A stretch of DNA of 52,411 nucleotides from assembly GCA_023421735.1 (NCBI GenBank), contig JAEZSP010000091.1, positions 1 through 52,411 of the forward strand. Direction: 5' to 3'. The first letter of the stretch is position 1. Every line of letters begins with the position of its first letter. Positions 30,377 to 39,203 of the stretch are shown in pieces. The notes under the pieces were generated by a model. It did not search any database. It was not told where the DNA came from and saw only the letters and a list, made by a program, of their open reading frames with translations. Both the position numbers and the translations under genes were made by a program. This DNA comes from Bacillota bacterium. Its GTDB lineage: Bacteria; Bacillota_A; Clostridia; Christensenellales; Aristaeellaceae.

Positions 30377-32365
30377 ATGGGCAACGGAAAATGGATCTGG
30401 TACCCGGGTGATTACGAAATATATCACAGCCTTATGCTGCATGGCCGCCGCTACGAGCGCGGCGCACACATCCCCTGCCAATGGTCGCTTTCGACGCCCT
30501 ACCCCAATGTTTCGTTCACAAAAGAAATCGAGCTGGAAGAAGCGGCGGAATTTACTTGCCACGCAACCGCGCCCGGCGTCGTGACCGTCATGACGGGCGA
30601 GTTTCCGCGCGGCAAACGCGTCACCGTTCCCACCGGAACGCCTGTTTTTGTGGAACCCGGCAAGCACCGCGTGTCTATCCAAATACAGAAGGTCTGCGGC
30701 TTACCCGCGGCGTACATCGATTCGGAACGGATCTGGACGGACGAGAGCTGGGATGCGAGCCACGCCACCCGCGCTGTCGCCGGCAGGGCCGCGTGCGAAC
30801 CCGCATACATCAAATCCGATGACAACCCCGAAATCTTCCCCTTCGCATACGAAAAGTGGGAGCCCGTCGAAACCCGCACGGTGCCCGGCGGCAAACTGTT
30901 CGACTTCGGGCGCGAGACGTTTGCAAAGCTGCGCATCGAAAGCGCTGACCCGGCATCTGAAATCCGCGTCCAGTACGGAGAAAGCGAGGCGGAAACCCTC
31001 GATCCCAACTGCGTCATCGTCGAGACTGTATCCGGGCAGACTTCCTACGATTTCCCCGGCTTTGCCTTCCGCTATGTCACCCTCATTGCCGAGAAGGCGG
31101 ATCAACTGCGCGTTTGCTGCGACTACGAATACTTGCCCCTTGTAAATCGCGCTTCCTTTGACTGCGATGTGTCGGCGGTGAAAAAAGTCTTCGATGTCTG
31201 CGTTCACACCTTCCATCTCAACTGCCGGGAGTTCTTTTTGGACGGCATTAAACGGGATCGCTGGGTATGGTCCGGCGATGCGTACCAGTCTGCGCTGGTG
31301 AACCAGTACCTGTTTTTCGATCCCGCCATTACCCGCCGCACCATCCGCGCGCTTCTGGGAAAGCCGCCTTTTGAGCAGCACATCAACTGCATCAATGATT
31401 ATTCCGCCTACCTCATCATCATGGTGTGGGATTACTACATGGCCACCGGCGACGCAGTATTCGTGAAGCAGGTGTTTCCCCGGGTGCGTGCGCTCTATGA
31501 CTTTATCGTCGCGCGCCTGGACGAAAACGGCCTTGTGGTCGGTCGCCCGGACGACTGGGTGTTTATCGATTGGGCGCGGTTCGACCGCGAAGGCCCGCTG
31601 TGCGCCGAGCAGATTCTGCTCTGGAAGGTATATGATGTCATGGCGAAGCTCTCCGTGCTCGCGGGCGAGGAATTCCGTGCGGATCCCGACGCGCTCAAGA
31701 AAACCATTGAGCGGCTCTTCTGGGACGCGGAAAAGGGCGCCTACATCGACGGCTACGTGTCCGGAAAGAAAAACGTCACCCGCCACGCCAATGCCTTCGC
31801 CATCCTCTATGGCTTCGCGCCGGATAAGGCGGGTTTGATCGCCCAAAACGTGTTGCTGAACGACCGGATCGATCCCATCACGACGCCCTATTTCAAGTTC
31901 TTTGAGCTCATGGCGCTCTGCCAAATCGGCAATGTCGAGAAGGCGCAGGAGATGATCCTCTCCTACTGGTATCCCATGCTCGAGCTGGGCGCGACGGCCA
32001 TCTGGGAGCAGTTCGACCCCCGGGAGACGGGCGCGCAGCACTACTCCATGTACGGCGATCCCTACGGGCGCTCCCTCTGCCACGCCTGGGGCGCAGGCCC
32101 CGCGTGCCTGCTCGGGCGGTACGTCGCGGGGGTCGAGGCAACCGGCGTTGCCTATGAGACCTTTGCTGTTGCGCCCCGGTTGGGGACATACCGGTCATTC
32201 GACGCCACGGTGCCCGTGTTCGGCGGAACCGTGCGCGTAGCGTACGACGCGGATACCTGTACCGTCAGGGCGACTGCAACGCGCGACGGCGGTACGCTCA
32301 AATATGGCGCGAAGGAAGTTCCCATGCGCGCAAACGAGACGGCGACGATCTGCTGGAGGGCATAA
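30377..32365 (+). CDS. alpha-L-rhamnosidase-like glycoside hydrolase (GH78 type)
   Basis: A 662-residue enzyme with the GH78-like order: N-terminal beta-sandwich region (to about residue 260), an (alpha/alpha)6 barrel, and a C-terminal beta domain. The catalytic-region motif DGIKRDRWVWSGD (near residue 290) corresponds to the conserved D-x3-RDR-x-x-W-x-GD, with the general-acid residue there; WEQFDP near 550 holds the other catalytic Glu. No signal peptide is present, so it acts in the cytoplasm on imported oligosaccharides. The start at 30377 follows GAGGAG at 7 bases. It is 3 bases from the next gene, so both form one operon for glycan breakdown. Confidence 0.85.
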   Translation: MGNGKWIWYPGDYEIYHSLMLHGRRYERGAHIPCQWSLSTPYPNVSFTKEIELEEAAEFTCHATAPGVVTVMTGEFPRGKRVTVPTGTPVFVEPGKHRVSIQIQKVCGLPAAYIDSERIWTDESWDASHATRAVAGRAACEPAYIKSDDNPEIFPFAYEKWEPVETRTVPGGKLFDFGRETFAKLRIESADPASEIRVQYGESEAETLDPNCVIVETVSGQTSYDFPGFAFRYVTLIAEKADQLRVCCDYEYLPLVNRASFDCDVSAVKKVFDVCVHTFHLNCREFFLDGIKRDRWVWSGDAYQSALVNQYLFFDPAITRRTIRALLGKPPFEQHINCINDYSAYLIIMVWDYYMATGDAVFVKQVFPRVRALYDFIVARLDENGLVVGRPDDWVFIDWARFDREGPLCAEQILLWKVYDVMAKLSVLAGEEFRADPDALKKTIERLFWDAEKGAYIDGYVSGKKNVTRHANAFAILYGFAPDKAGLIAQNVLLNDRIDPITTPYFKFFELMALCQIGNVEKAQEMILSYWYPMLELGATAIWEQFDPRETGAQHYSMYGDPYGRSLCHAWGAGPACLLGRYVAGVEATGVAYETFAVAPRLGTYRSFDATVPVFGGTVRVAYDADTCTVRATATRDGGTLKYGAKEVPMRANETATICWRA

Positions 32366-32368
32366 GAG

Positions 32369-34696
32369 ATGAAATACATTCCCTTTGATTTCGATTGGAT
32401 GTTCCGCGAAGGGGCAGATCGCTTCTTCATGTTTCCGGGCGGCGACAGCGGAGAGGCAGTTGACCTACCCCACGACTATATCATCCAAAAGGCGCGCGAT
32501 CCGAAGGCAACGGGCGGCGCGTCCACGGGATTTTATCCCGGGGGAGACGGCTGTTATACCAAAGACTTTTCGTTGCCCGACGCATGGCGCGCAAAGCGCG
32601 TGCTTCTTTGCGTAGACGGGGCGTATATGAACAGCGAGGTGAGCCTGAACGGCAACCTCCTGTCCCTGCATCCCTACGGCTATACGGCCTACATGGTTGA
32701 CCTGACGGATAAACTTGCGGAACGGAACACCCTCAAGATCACCACCCAATGCCCCCAGCCGAATTCCCGCTGGTATAGCGGCGCGGGTCTTTATCGGCAG
32801 GTCGGTCTGCTTGTTGGCGAAAAGGGAGGGATCACGCCATGGCAGGTATTCGTCACTACACCTGCGGTCAGCCCGGAAATGGCAGAGGTAAAAGTCCTGT
32901 TTGAGACGGATGAGAAGGTCGAGGCCGCGATCATCGACAAAACGGGGCAAAAAATCGCGACGGCAACGGGAACAGGGGCGTTGACGTTCCCTGTCGAAAA
33001 GCCGCTTTTGTGGGACGTGGACGCCCCGCACCTCTATACGCTCCAATATGCCCTCGCATGCGGCGATGCGGGCACCGTGCGCTTCGGCATCCGCAAGATC
33101 GAGATCGACGCGCAAACAGGCTTTCTGCTCAACGGAAAGCAGATGAAGCTGCGCGGTGGTTGCATCCACCACGACAATGGCATGCTCGGATCATGCGCGT
33201 ACCCTGCGGCGGAGAAGCGCAAAATCGGGAAACTCAAGGCGGCGGGCTACAACGCCATTCGCACCGCGCATAATCCGCCCTCGACGGCGCTTCTTGACGC
33301 ATGCGACGAGCTGGGTATGCTCGTGCTCGACGAAACGTTTGACATGTGGAGAACCGGGAAGAACGCCATGGACTATCATCTGTGGTTTGCGGATTGGTGG
33401 CAGCGCGATACGCAATCCATGGTGCGGCGCGACCGCAACCATCCGTGCGTGTACGCATGGTCGGTGGGCAATGAGATTCCGGAATTGCTGGGGATGTCCG
33501 ACGGCGCATACTGGACGGGCGTACAGGCAAGCTTCGTTCGCACACTTGATCCCACGCGCCCCGTATCCGCGTCTGCAAACGGCTTTGTCGCGCCAAACCC
33601 GGGGAAACCCAGGAAACCGCATGACTTCGTGGCGGAGCTGATGGGGAAGCCCGTCATGGGACTCCCGAAGGATGGGGAGGACGAATGGGGCGATCAGACG
33701 CGTGCCGCGGCAGAGCATCTCGACATTTTCGGCTATAACTACATGTATGGACGCTACGCCCACGATAAGGAGAAATACCCCAATCGCGTCATCCACGCCA
33801 CCGAAACCCATGCCTTCCATACTTATGACTATTGGAAGGCGTGCGTGGAAAACGAGAACTGCATCGGCGACTTCATTTGGACGGCCTATGACAACCTGGG
33901 CGAGGCGGGTGCGGGCCGCCCCATCTACGACCTTGCGGAGATGAAAGGCGGACTGATCGGCGGTTGGCCGTGGCTCTCCTGCTGGCAGGGTGACTTGGAC
34001 CTCCTTGGTGATGCGCGCCCGCAAAACATGTACCGGCGCGTGATGTGGGGGATCGATCAGGGCGTTCATCTGTATACGACGCATCCTTCCCGCACGGGAA
34101 AGCCCTTCTACGGCATCGGCTGGCACTGGGAGGACGTGAAGCGCGCGTGGACGTTCGAGGATGCGTGGATCGGAAAGCCCGTGAAGCTTTCCGCATATGC
34201 CGACTGCGATGAGGTGGCGTTTTTCGTAAACGGTAAGGAGGTTGCCCGCGTCAAACCGGAGGAATATAAGGCGTTTGCCGAGGTTCCATACGAAAAAGGG
34301 ACCGTCGCTGCGGTCGCCTACAAAGGTGGCGCGGAAGTGGCGCGCGATCAGATCGAAACCGCAGGCGCGCCCGCCACGATCGTGCTTACGCCCGAGACCG
34401 GGGAAATTGCGGCGGACGGCATGGATCTCGCCTTTGTGCGCATTTCGCTCGCAGACGTCAAAGGCCGCCCTGTCGTCACGGTTCCGGTCAGTGTAACAGC
34501 CTGCGTCGAAGGTGGCATTTTGCTCGCCGTAGGTTCCGGCAACCCCTGCACGGAAGAGAACTTCACAGATACCCGTGGTACATTTGACGGCGTCGCCATG
34601 GCCTGTATTCGCGCCCCTAAATTACCCGGTGAAATTACCCTTACTGTCACCGCCGAGGGCATGCAGCCCGCCGTCGCGCGAATCAAAGCAATATAA
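32369..34696 (+). CDS. GH2-family glycoside hydrolase (beta-galactosidase-like)
   Basis: A 775-residue GH2 enzyme. Sugar-binding N-domain (about residues 1-160, with LPHDYI and STGFYPGGDGCYTKDF), immunoglobulin-like domain (165-250), TIM barrel (255-560) and C-terminal Ig-like domains including a DUF4982-type part. The acid/base Glu is in SVGNEIPE and the likely nucleophile Glu in IHATETHAF. The motif KLRGGCIHHDNG is the GH2 signature region. No signal peptide. GH2 covers beta-galactosidase, beta-glucuronidase and beta-mannosidase activities; which one is not clear. Together with the GH78-like enzyme it suggests processing of rhamnose-containing plant or host glycosides. Confidence 0.88.
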   Translation: MKYIPFDFDWMFREGADRFFMFPGGDSGEAVDLPHDYIIQKARDPKATGGASTGFYPGGDGCYTKDFSLPDAWRAKRVLLCVDGAYMNSEVSLNGNLLSLHPYGYTAYMVDLTDKLAERNTLKITTQCPQPNSRWYSGAGLYRQVGLLVGEKGGITPWQVFVTTPAVSPEMAEVKVLFETDEKVEAAIIDKTGQKIATATGTGALTFPVEKPLLWDVDAPHLYTLQYALACGDAGTVRFGIRKIEIDAQTGFLLNGKQMKLRGGCIHHDNGMLGSCAYPAAEKRKIGKLKAAGYNAIRTAHNPPSTALLDACDELGMLVLDETFDMWRTGKNAMDYHLWFADWWQRDTQSMVRRDRNHPCVYAWSVGNEIPELLGMSDGAYWTGVQASFVRTLDPTRPVSASANGFVAPNPGKPRKPHDFVAELMGKPVMGLPKDGEDEWGDQTRAAAEHLDIFGYNYMYGRYAHDKEKYPNRVIHATETHAFHTYDYWKACVENENCIGDFIWTAYDNLGEAGAGRPIYDLAEMKGGLIGGWPWLSCWQGDLDLLGDARPQNMYRRVMWGIDQGVHLYTTHPSRTGKPFYGIGWHWEDVKRAWTFEDAWIGKPVKLSAYADCDEVAFFVNGKEVARVKPEEYKAFAEVPYEKGTVAAVAYKGGAEVARDQIETAGAPATIVLTPETGEIAADGMDLAFVRISLADVKGRPVVTVPVSVTACVEGGILLAVGSGNPCTEENFTDTRGTFDGVAMACIRAPKLPGEITLTVTAEGMQPAVARIKAI

Positions 34697-34719
34697 GCGC
34701 AAGATATAGAATCGGGAAT

Positions 34720-34752
34720 GAATGCCACTCTGCTATGCATAGAGTGGCATTC
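34720..34752 (+). terminator. hairpin after the glycoside hydrolase operon
   Basis: A perfect 12-bp stem GAATGCCACTCT/AGAGTGGCATTC with a 9-base loop lies 24 bases after the stop. The T-run is poor, so it may be a weak terminator or an mRNA 3' stabiliser. Nothing further is seen in 34753-35004. Confidence 0.55.
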
Positions 34753-35004
34753 GATTGCGATCATCTGCGAAGCCGGAATTCGCCGCGCCAAAACCGAAGA
34801 TTGCGGAGCCCCGCGCCGAGCGGAATGGGTGAAACCAACGGTGTGCCGACCTTGACAGGTTGTCCGGTTTGCGATACGATGTAGGTCGGGGCATGTTGCA
34901 GTGTCTGTCGCCGCGTTCTTTCACGTCTGCGTGCTGTTGTTGTTCAAGTATGACGGCAATCTGAATGCGCGTGATATATATTCGTTACATAAAGAGGGTT
35001 TTTT

Positions 35005-35943
35005 ATGCGTAACAGCGAGAGTGTATTCACCCGGTGGATGAAATTCGTGGAGCTTAGCACAAAGCTCATTAGTCTTACAACATTTTTGATCGGTATCGCT
35101 TTCAGCCTATACGTGAACGGCACGATCGATGTTCCATCATCGGTGATATTGTTTTTCGCAGTGATTCTCTGGGACATGACCGTTACGATGATCAATAATT
35201 TTATCGATAAACGGCGAGAAGGCGACGAGCCTCATTTCAGTGCGGGTGTTTCGCTGGGCTTGATCTTTGGAACGGGCGGCGTTGCGATGCTGCTGGGGCT
35301 GTGGCTGACGTGGCTCTGTGGCCTTCCGGTGCTCGTTGCGGGTGTGATTTGCTTTGGACTCGGCATTCTCTATTCCTTCGGGCCTATTTCGATCTCCAGA
35401 ACGCCATACGGAGAAATTGTATCCGGTTTGACGATGGGCTTTTTCATCATCTTCCTGACCGTATTTGTAAACGGACAACCAGGAGCGGCCCAATATGCGG
35501 ACTTGCGCTTTGAAGGGCAAACGCTGCTCGTGACAATGAATTGGGTGAATCTGCTCTATTTGGCATTGCTTACCCTGCCGAATATTCTCTGCACGGCGAA
35601 CATCATGCTGGCCAATAATATCTGTGATGTGGAACGCGATGCAAAAAACGGGCGCTATACACTGCCGTACTATATCGGCCGCGACAACGCATTGAAATTG
35701 TTTACCGCGCTCTATGTCGTTTCCTATCTGGGGATCCTGTTGGTTGTCGTACTGGGAATCCTACATCCCATCTCTCTGGCAGCACTGCTCACTGCGCCGA
35801 TCGTCATTCGAAATGCCAGGAAGTTCACGGCTGAGCCCGTCAAATCCAAAACCTTTATTCTCTCGGTTCAAAACGATACGTACCTTCTATTTGGGTTGCT
35901 GATCACGATCATTGCCGGATGGATCCTGAAGACTGTTTTTTAA
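35005..35943 (+). CDS. UbiA-family prenyltransferase (MenA-like)
   Basis: A 312-residue membrane protein with nine hydrophobic segments. The two prenyl-diphosphate motifs are seen as NNFIDKRREGDE (near residue 64, with N replacing the first D of the usual NDxxD) and DVERDAKNGRYTLP (near 209). The latter is close to 1,4-dihydroxy-2-naphthoate polyprenyltransferases. No other menaquinone genes are near, so the acceptor is open. The start has AGAGGG about 7 bases upstream. Single gene. Confidence 0.82.
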   Translation: MRNSESVFTRWMKFVELSTKLISLTTFLIGIAFSLYVNGTIDVPSSVILFFAVILWDMTVTMINNFIDKRREGDEPHFSAGVSLGLIFGTGGVAMLLGLWLTWLCGLPVLVAGVICFGLGILYSFGPISISRTPYGEIVSGLTMGFFIIFLTVFVNGQPGAAQYADLRFEGQTLLVTMNWVNLLYLALLTLPNILCTANIMLANNICDVERDAKNGRYTLPYYIGRDNALKLFTALYVVSYLGILLVVVLGILHPISLAALLTAPIVIRNARKFTAEPVKSKTFILSVQNDTYLLFGLLITIIAGWILKTVF

Positions 35944-36051
35944 GACAGTCCGGTGCCGGCGTCCATCCGTTTGCATCGCATTGGTAAACGGTTATATGGG
36001 TTGATAAATGCTGAATTCCACGGCAACAAACCGCCCGCGCGCAGGTACTCC

Positions 36052-36768
36052 TTACATCGCGCCTTTCCTTGTCACGACAGACCGTATCGTCAGTAAAATG
36101 ATCTTGATATCGATAAACAGGTTATGATTGTAGACATACTTCATATCAAGTTGCATCCATTCATGAAACATGATCTGATTTCTGCCGCGCGCCTGCCAAT
36201 AGCACGTAAGACCCGGTTTTACCAGCAATCGCTGCATTTCATAGGGGCCGTACTTCTCAACCTCTTCCGGAAGCGCAGGTCTGGGACCAACAAGGGACAT
36301 ATCGCCGATCAGAATATTGAAAAGCTGCGGCAACTCATCGATGCTCACGAGGCGTATCAACCGCCCAAACCTTGTGATGCGGGGGTCGTTCTTGATTTTA
36401 AATACAGGACCGTCCATCTCGTTCAAGTGACGGAGAGACGCGAGCTGTTCTTCTGCATCCACGACCATACTTCTGAATTTAAAGAAACGAAACCGATTGC
36501 CATTTTTCCCGATTCTATCCTGTACGAAAAAGGGGCCTCCCTTCGGATCATCCATGACGATTAAGCAAGCAACGATAACCAAAAAGGGCGATAGACAGAT
36601 GATCGCAATGGATGAAAGCAAGAGATCAAAGAATCGTTTTGCGAATAGATACTTCCTGGAGTCGGAAACGCGAGAGGCACCGATCGGTTTGATTTGATCG
36701 AAAGCTTCATCTGGGTTGGCGTTTTCATCTCTCCCTTTGGGGAAGGAGCGCGGGGATGTGCTTTTCAT
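36052..36768 (-). CDS. undecaprenyl-phosphate sugar-1-phosphate transferase
   Basis: A 238-residue polyisoprenyl-phosphate hexose-1-phosphate transferase of the short WcaJ/PglC type, which loads the first sugar onto undecaprenyl phosphate. One membrane segment (about residues 48-70) is preceded by KRFFDLLLSS. The catalytic part has FKFRSMVVDAE, SIDELPQLFNIL, GDMSLVGPRPALPEEV and GLTCYWQARGRN. The ATG at 36768 follows AAAGGAG at 9 bases; earlier in-frame ATGs have none. It is the last gene of the polysaccharide operon. Confidence 0.92.
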   Translation of the reverse strand: MKSTSPRSFPKGRDENANPDEAFDQIKPIGASRVSDSRKYLFAKRFFDLLLSSIAIICLSPFLVIVACLIVMDDPKGGPFFVQDRIGKNGNRFRFFKFRSMVVDAEEQLASLRHLNEMDGPVFKIKNDPRITRFGRLIRLVSIDELPQLFNILIGDMSLVGPRPALPEEVEKYGPYEMQRLLVKPGLTCYWQARGRNQIMFHEWMQLDMKYVYNHNLFIDIKIILLTIRSVVTRKGAM

Positions 36769-36872
36769 CGTGCAGAACTCCTTTGCTTCATCAGTCATTT
36801 GCATAAGTATACGATACAAACTGCAATAAATCAAGATGCCACATATACAAGGCAGCTGCGGGGATTCATGCC

Positions 36873-37934
36873 TTAAGATGTTTCCATTTTTTTCTTAAAA
36901 ACGCGATCTTTGAGCCGGGTCAGGAGTATTTGCATTGTCAGCAGCTTGTGTTTCATGCAAAAAGCATATACAGCTTGGAGGCGCGGCAATTGGTACCATG
37001 GGAAGGACTTTAGCGCGGCCTGAAGGGTTTGATCTCCGGATATTTTTAAAAGACGCGCGCGAAGACCTTTCCTGTCGTTAAGAAGGTATGAATGGTTGAT
37101 TTCCCGCACGCTGTCAAAGCGTGCATACGCCTGAAGCATACGGTCTACATACAAATGGGACTGCTCTTTCGGGCACAGGGCGTCCAGGCGCTTGCATACC
37201 TCTTTATAAAGGGTAATGTCTGCCTGAAACCGATCGGCCCAATATCTTTTTGAGAGAGAACTCGGGTGTACGCAGTAGTTGTAGAAGATGCCGTCGCTGA
37301 TGACCGCAGTTTGCGCATGGCTGAAAAAATCGATGTGAAACATCAGGTCTTCTGAAACGAGTTTTCGCTCCGAGCAAAAGCGGATTTGATGGTTCACAAT
37401 TGTCTCGCGCTTGAACAAACAGGTGCAAACGGACATGCTATACAGGGAGTCCTCCTTCTCGTGTGGGAGAGAACCGACGATGTTCAAAAGGACTTGAACC
37501 ATCTCCTTTTTTCCCTGAAAGACCGTCTGCTTGCCGATAATGCTTCTCGGGTCGTTCGCGCCGTTTGAATAGACGATGTTCATCCCGCTCAGCACAACGT
37601 CGGCGTTTGATTCGCACGCGGCCGCGTACATCGTTCTGAGCATATCGCGCTCAATGAAATCGTCCGAATCGATAAAGGCGATATAGTCTCCCGTGGCGGC
37701 GTCGACCCCCCTGTTTCTTGAAAAGCCAAGCCCCTCGTTCTGCTTGTGAATGACTTTGATCCGCACGTCCTGCGCCTGATAGGCATCGCAAATCTTCCCG
37801 CAATCGTCGGGCGAGCCATCGTCAACCAAAATGATCTCGATCTCTGCAAGCGTTTGCGCCCTTATGGAATCGACTGCGCGGCGTAAATACTTCTCCACCC
37901 GGTACACGGGGACGACAACGGAAACTGCCGGCAT
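36873..37934 (-). CDS. GT2-family glycosyltransferase
   Basis: A 353-residue GT-A enzyme. The N-terminal nucleotide-sugar domain has VSVVVPVYRVEKYLRRAVDS, EIILVDDGSPDDC and the metal motif DSDD at about residue 94 (IAFIDSDDFIE). The C-terminal 120 residues are helical. It should add a sugar to the lipid-linked repeat unit on the cytoplasmic face. It starts 2 bases after the upstream gene, with GGAGGG before the ATG. Confidence 0.9.
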   Translation of the reverse strand: MPAVSVVVPVYRVEKYLRRAVDSIRAQTLAEIEIILVDDGSPDDCGKICDAYQAQDVRIKVIHKQNEGLGFSRNRGVDAATGDYIAFIDSDDFIERDMLRTMYAAACESNADVVLSGMNIVYSNGANDPRSIIGKQTVFQGKKEMVQVLLNIVGSLPHEKEDSLYSMSVCTCLFKRETIVNHQIRFCSERKLVSEDLMFHIDFFSHAQTAVISDGIFYNYCVHPSSLSKRYWADRFQADITLYKEVCKRLDALCPKEQSHLYVDRMLQAYARFDSVREINHSYLLNDRKGLRARLLKISGDQTLQAALKSFPWYQLPRLQAVYAFCMKHKLLTMQILLTRLKDRVFKKKMETS

Positions 37935-37936
37935 GC

Positions 37937-39154
37937 TTATCCCTCCACTCTTTTTTTGCGAATCGTTTGATCAATCACCTGCAATAATTCCCCGCAGTAT
38001 TCATCGATGTCCAGCAGGTCAGCATTTTTTTGTATACAGTTGTCCGACATTTTTTTCAGCAGAGCGCGGTCCGCATATAAGTCATCGATGCCTTTTGCGA
38101 GATCTTCTGCGGAAACAGTGCCGACTATTTTGCCCGTCACGCCGTCCTGGATGAGTTCTGGAATACCGCCCAGCGCAAACCCGATCGACGGTGTGCCCAG
38201 CGCCGCGCTCTCCAGGATTGAAAGCGGGCAGTTTTCATAGCAGATGGAGGGGACGACCGTGATCAGTGCCTCGGCGATCAACTGGTTCAGATCGCTTCCC
38301 GTCTGAAAACCAACCCATCTGACGTTTGCCTGGCCTTCGACCAGATCGGACAATGGCCCCGTCCCCGCAATGACAAATGGAATGTGCGGCAGGCGTTTTG
38401 CTGCCTCCATGAGAAGACGTATGCCCTTTTCCTCACTCAAGCGACCAAAGAACAGGACATAATTCGATTTCTGGGACAAAGCGCCCCCGTCCTGCCTTTT
38501 GATGTAATTGCGGAGTACTTTTGTATTGCCGTGAAAGCGCGGGTCCTTTCTGAGCATCCCTTCCATGAACGCACTGGGACAGATGAAGCACGACACATAC
38601 TCGTATGAGCCGCGGAGCCGATGAAAGATGGATTCCACCGCGCCAATGATGCTTTTGGGAAGGGAGCCGTGGATACACCTGTTCCTTGCACAGTTCCACT
38701 TGGTTCCTTTCACGCATTGTTCGCAGCGCCGATTTTTGGTTGGATCGTACAGCAGGTGATTTGGACACGTAATCTGGCTGTCGTGCACCGTCTGTATGAT
38801 CGGAACCCTGCGACTGCGCGCCGCATCAATGATCGATGGCGTCAGCTGGAAATTGATATTTGCCATCAGGATCACATCCGGGTGAAAGCTGTCGATCAGC
38901 TTGCGCATTTTGTGCGCGGCGTCCCTTGAATAAATGATCCGTACGGGATACAGGAGCCGACTCAGCTGCTTGGTATGGAAGTCAACATTTCTGGTATACA
39001 AGCCCGCCGGATTGCCGACCGTGTTTTTCTGATCGTACATGCCGAAGTATTGGACATCGTGTCCGTGCCGTGCAAACCATTCTCCGGTCTCGAGAACGAC
39101 CGACTCAGCCCCGCCGCGCCTGTATAGAAACTTATTCACCATTAAAATCTTCAT
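37937..39154 (-). CDS. GT4-family glycosyltransferase
   Basis: A 405-residue GT-B enzyme: N-terminal acceptor domain (MVNKFLYRRGGAESVVLETG) and C-terminal GT4 donor domain with FGRLSEEKGIRLLMEA and the EX7E motif in ENCPLSILESAALG. A Cys-rich stretch (CPNHLLYDPTKNRRCEQCVK) at about residue 135 is typical of some exopolysaccharide GT4 enzymes and may bind metal. The ATG at 39154 is chosen because it matches the family N-terminus; an upstream ATG at 39202 is possible. Confidence 0.9.
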   Translation of the reverse strand: MKILMVNKFLYRRGGAESVVLETGEWFARHGHDVQYFGMYDQKNTVGNPAGLYTRNVDFHTKQLSRLLYPVRIIYSRDAAHKMRKLIDSFHPDVILMANINFQLTPSIIDAARSRRVPIIQTVHDSQITCPNHLLYDPTKNRRCEQCVKGTKWNCARNRCIHGSLPKSIIGAVESIFHRLRGSYEYVSCFICPSAFMEGMLRKDPRFHGNTKVLRNYIKRQDGGALSQKSNYVLFFGRLSEEKGIRLLMEAAKRLPHIPFVIAGTGPLSDLVEGQANVRWVGFQTGSDLNQLIAEALITVVPSICYENCPLSILESAALGTPSIGFALGGIPELIQDGVTGKIVGTVSAEDLAKGIDDLYADRALLKKMSDNCIQKNADLLDIDEYCGELLQVIDQTIRKKRVEG

Positions 39155-39203
39155 ATTGCGTTCAGCCCTTCCCATTCTGGGTTTCGTCGTCGTGCGCGTC
39201 ATT

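Noticed and set aside
30701..32083. 460-codon minus-strand frame opposite the GH78-like gene
   Set aside because: It mirrors the GH78 codons, resembles no family, and the plus-strand gene has a promoter, start site and catalytic motifs.
33191..34126. 311-codon minus-strand frame opposite the GH2 gene
   Set aside because: Shadow of the TIM-barrel part of the GH2 enzyme with no family resemblance or start signals.
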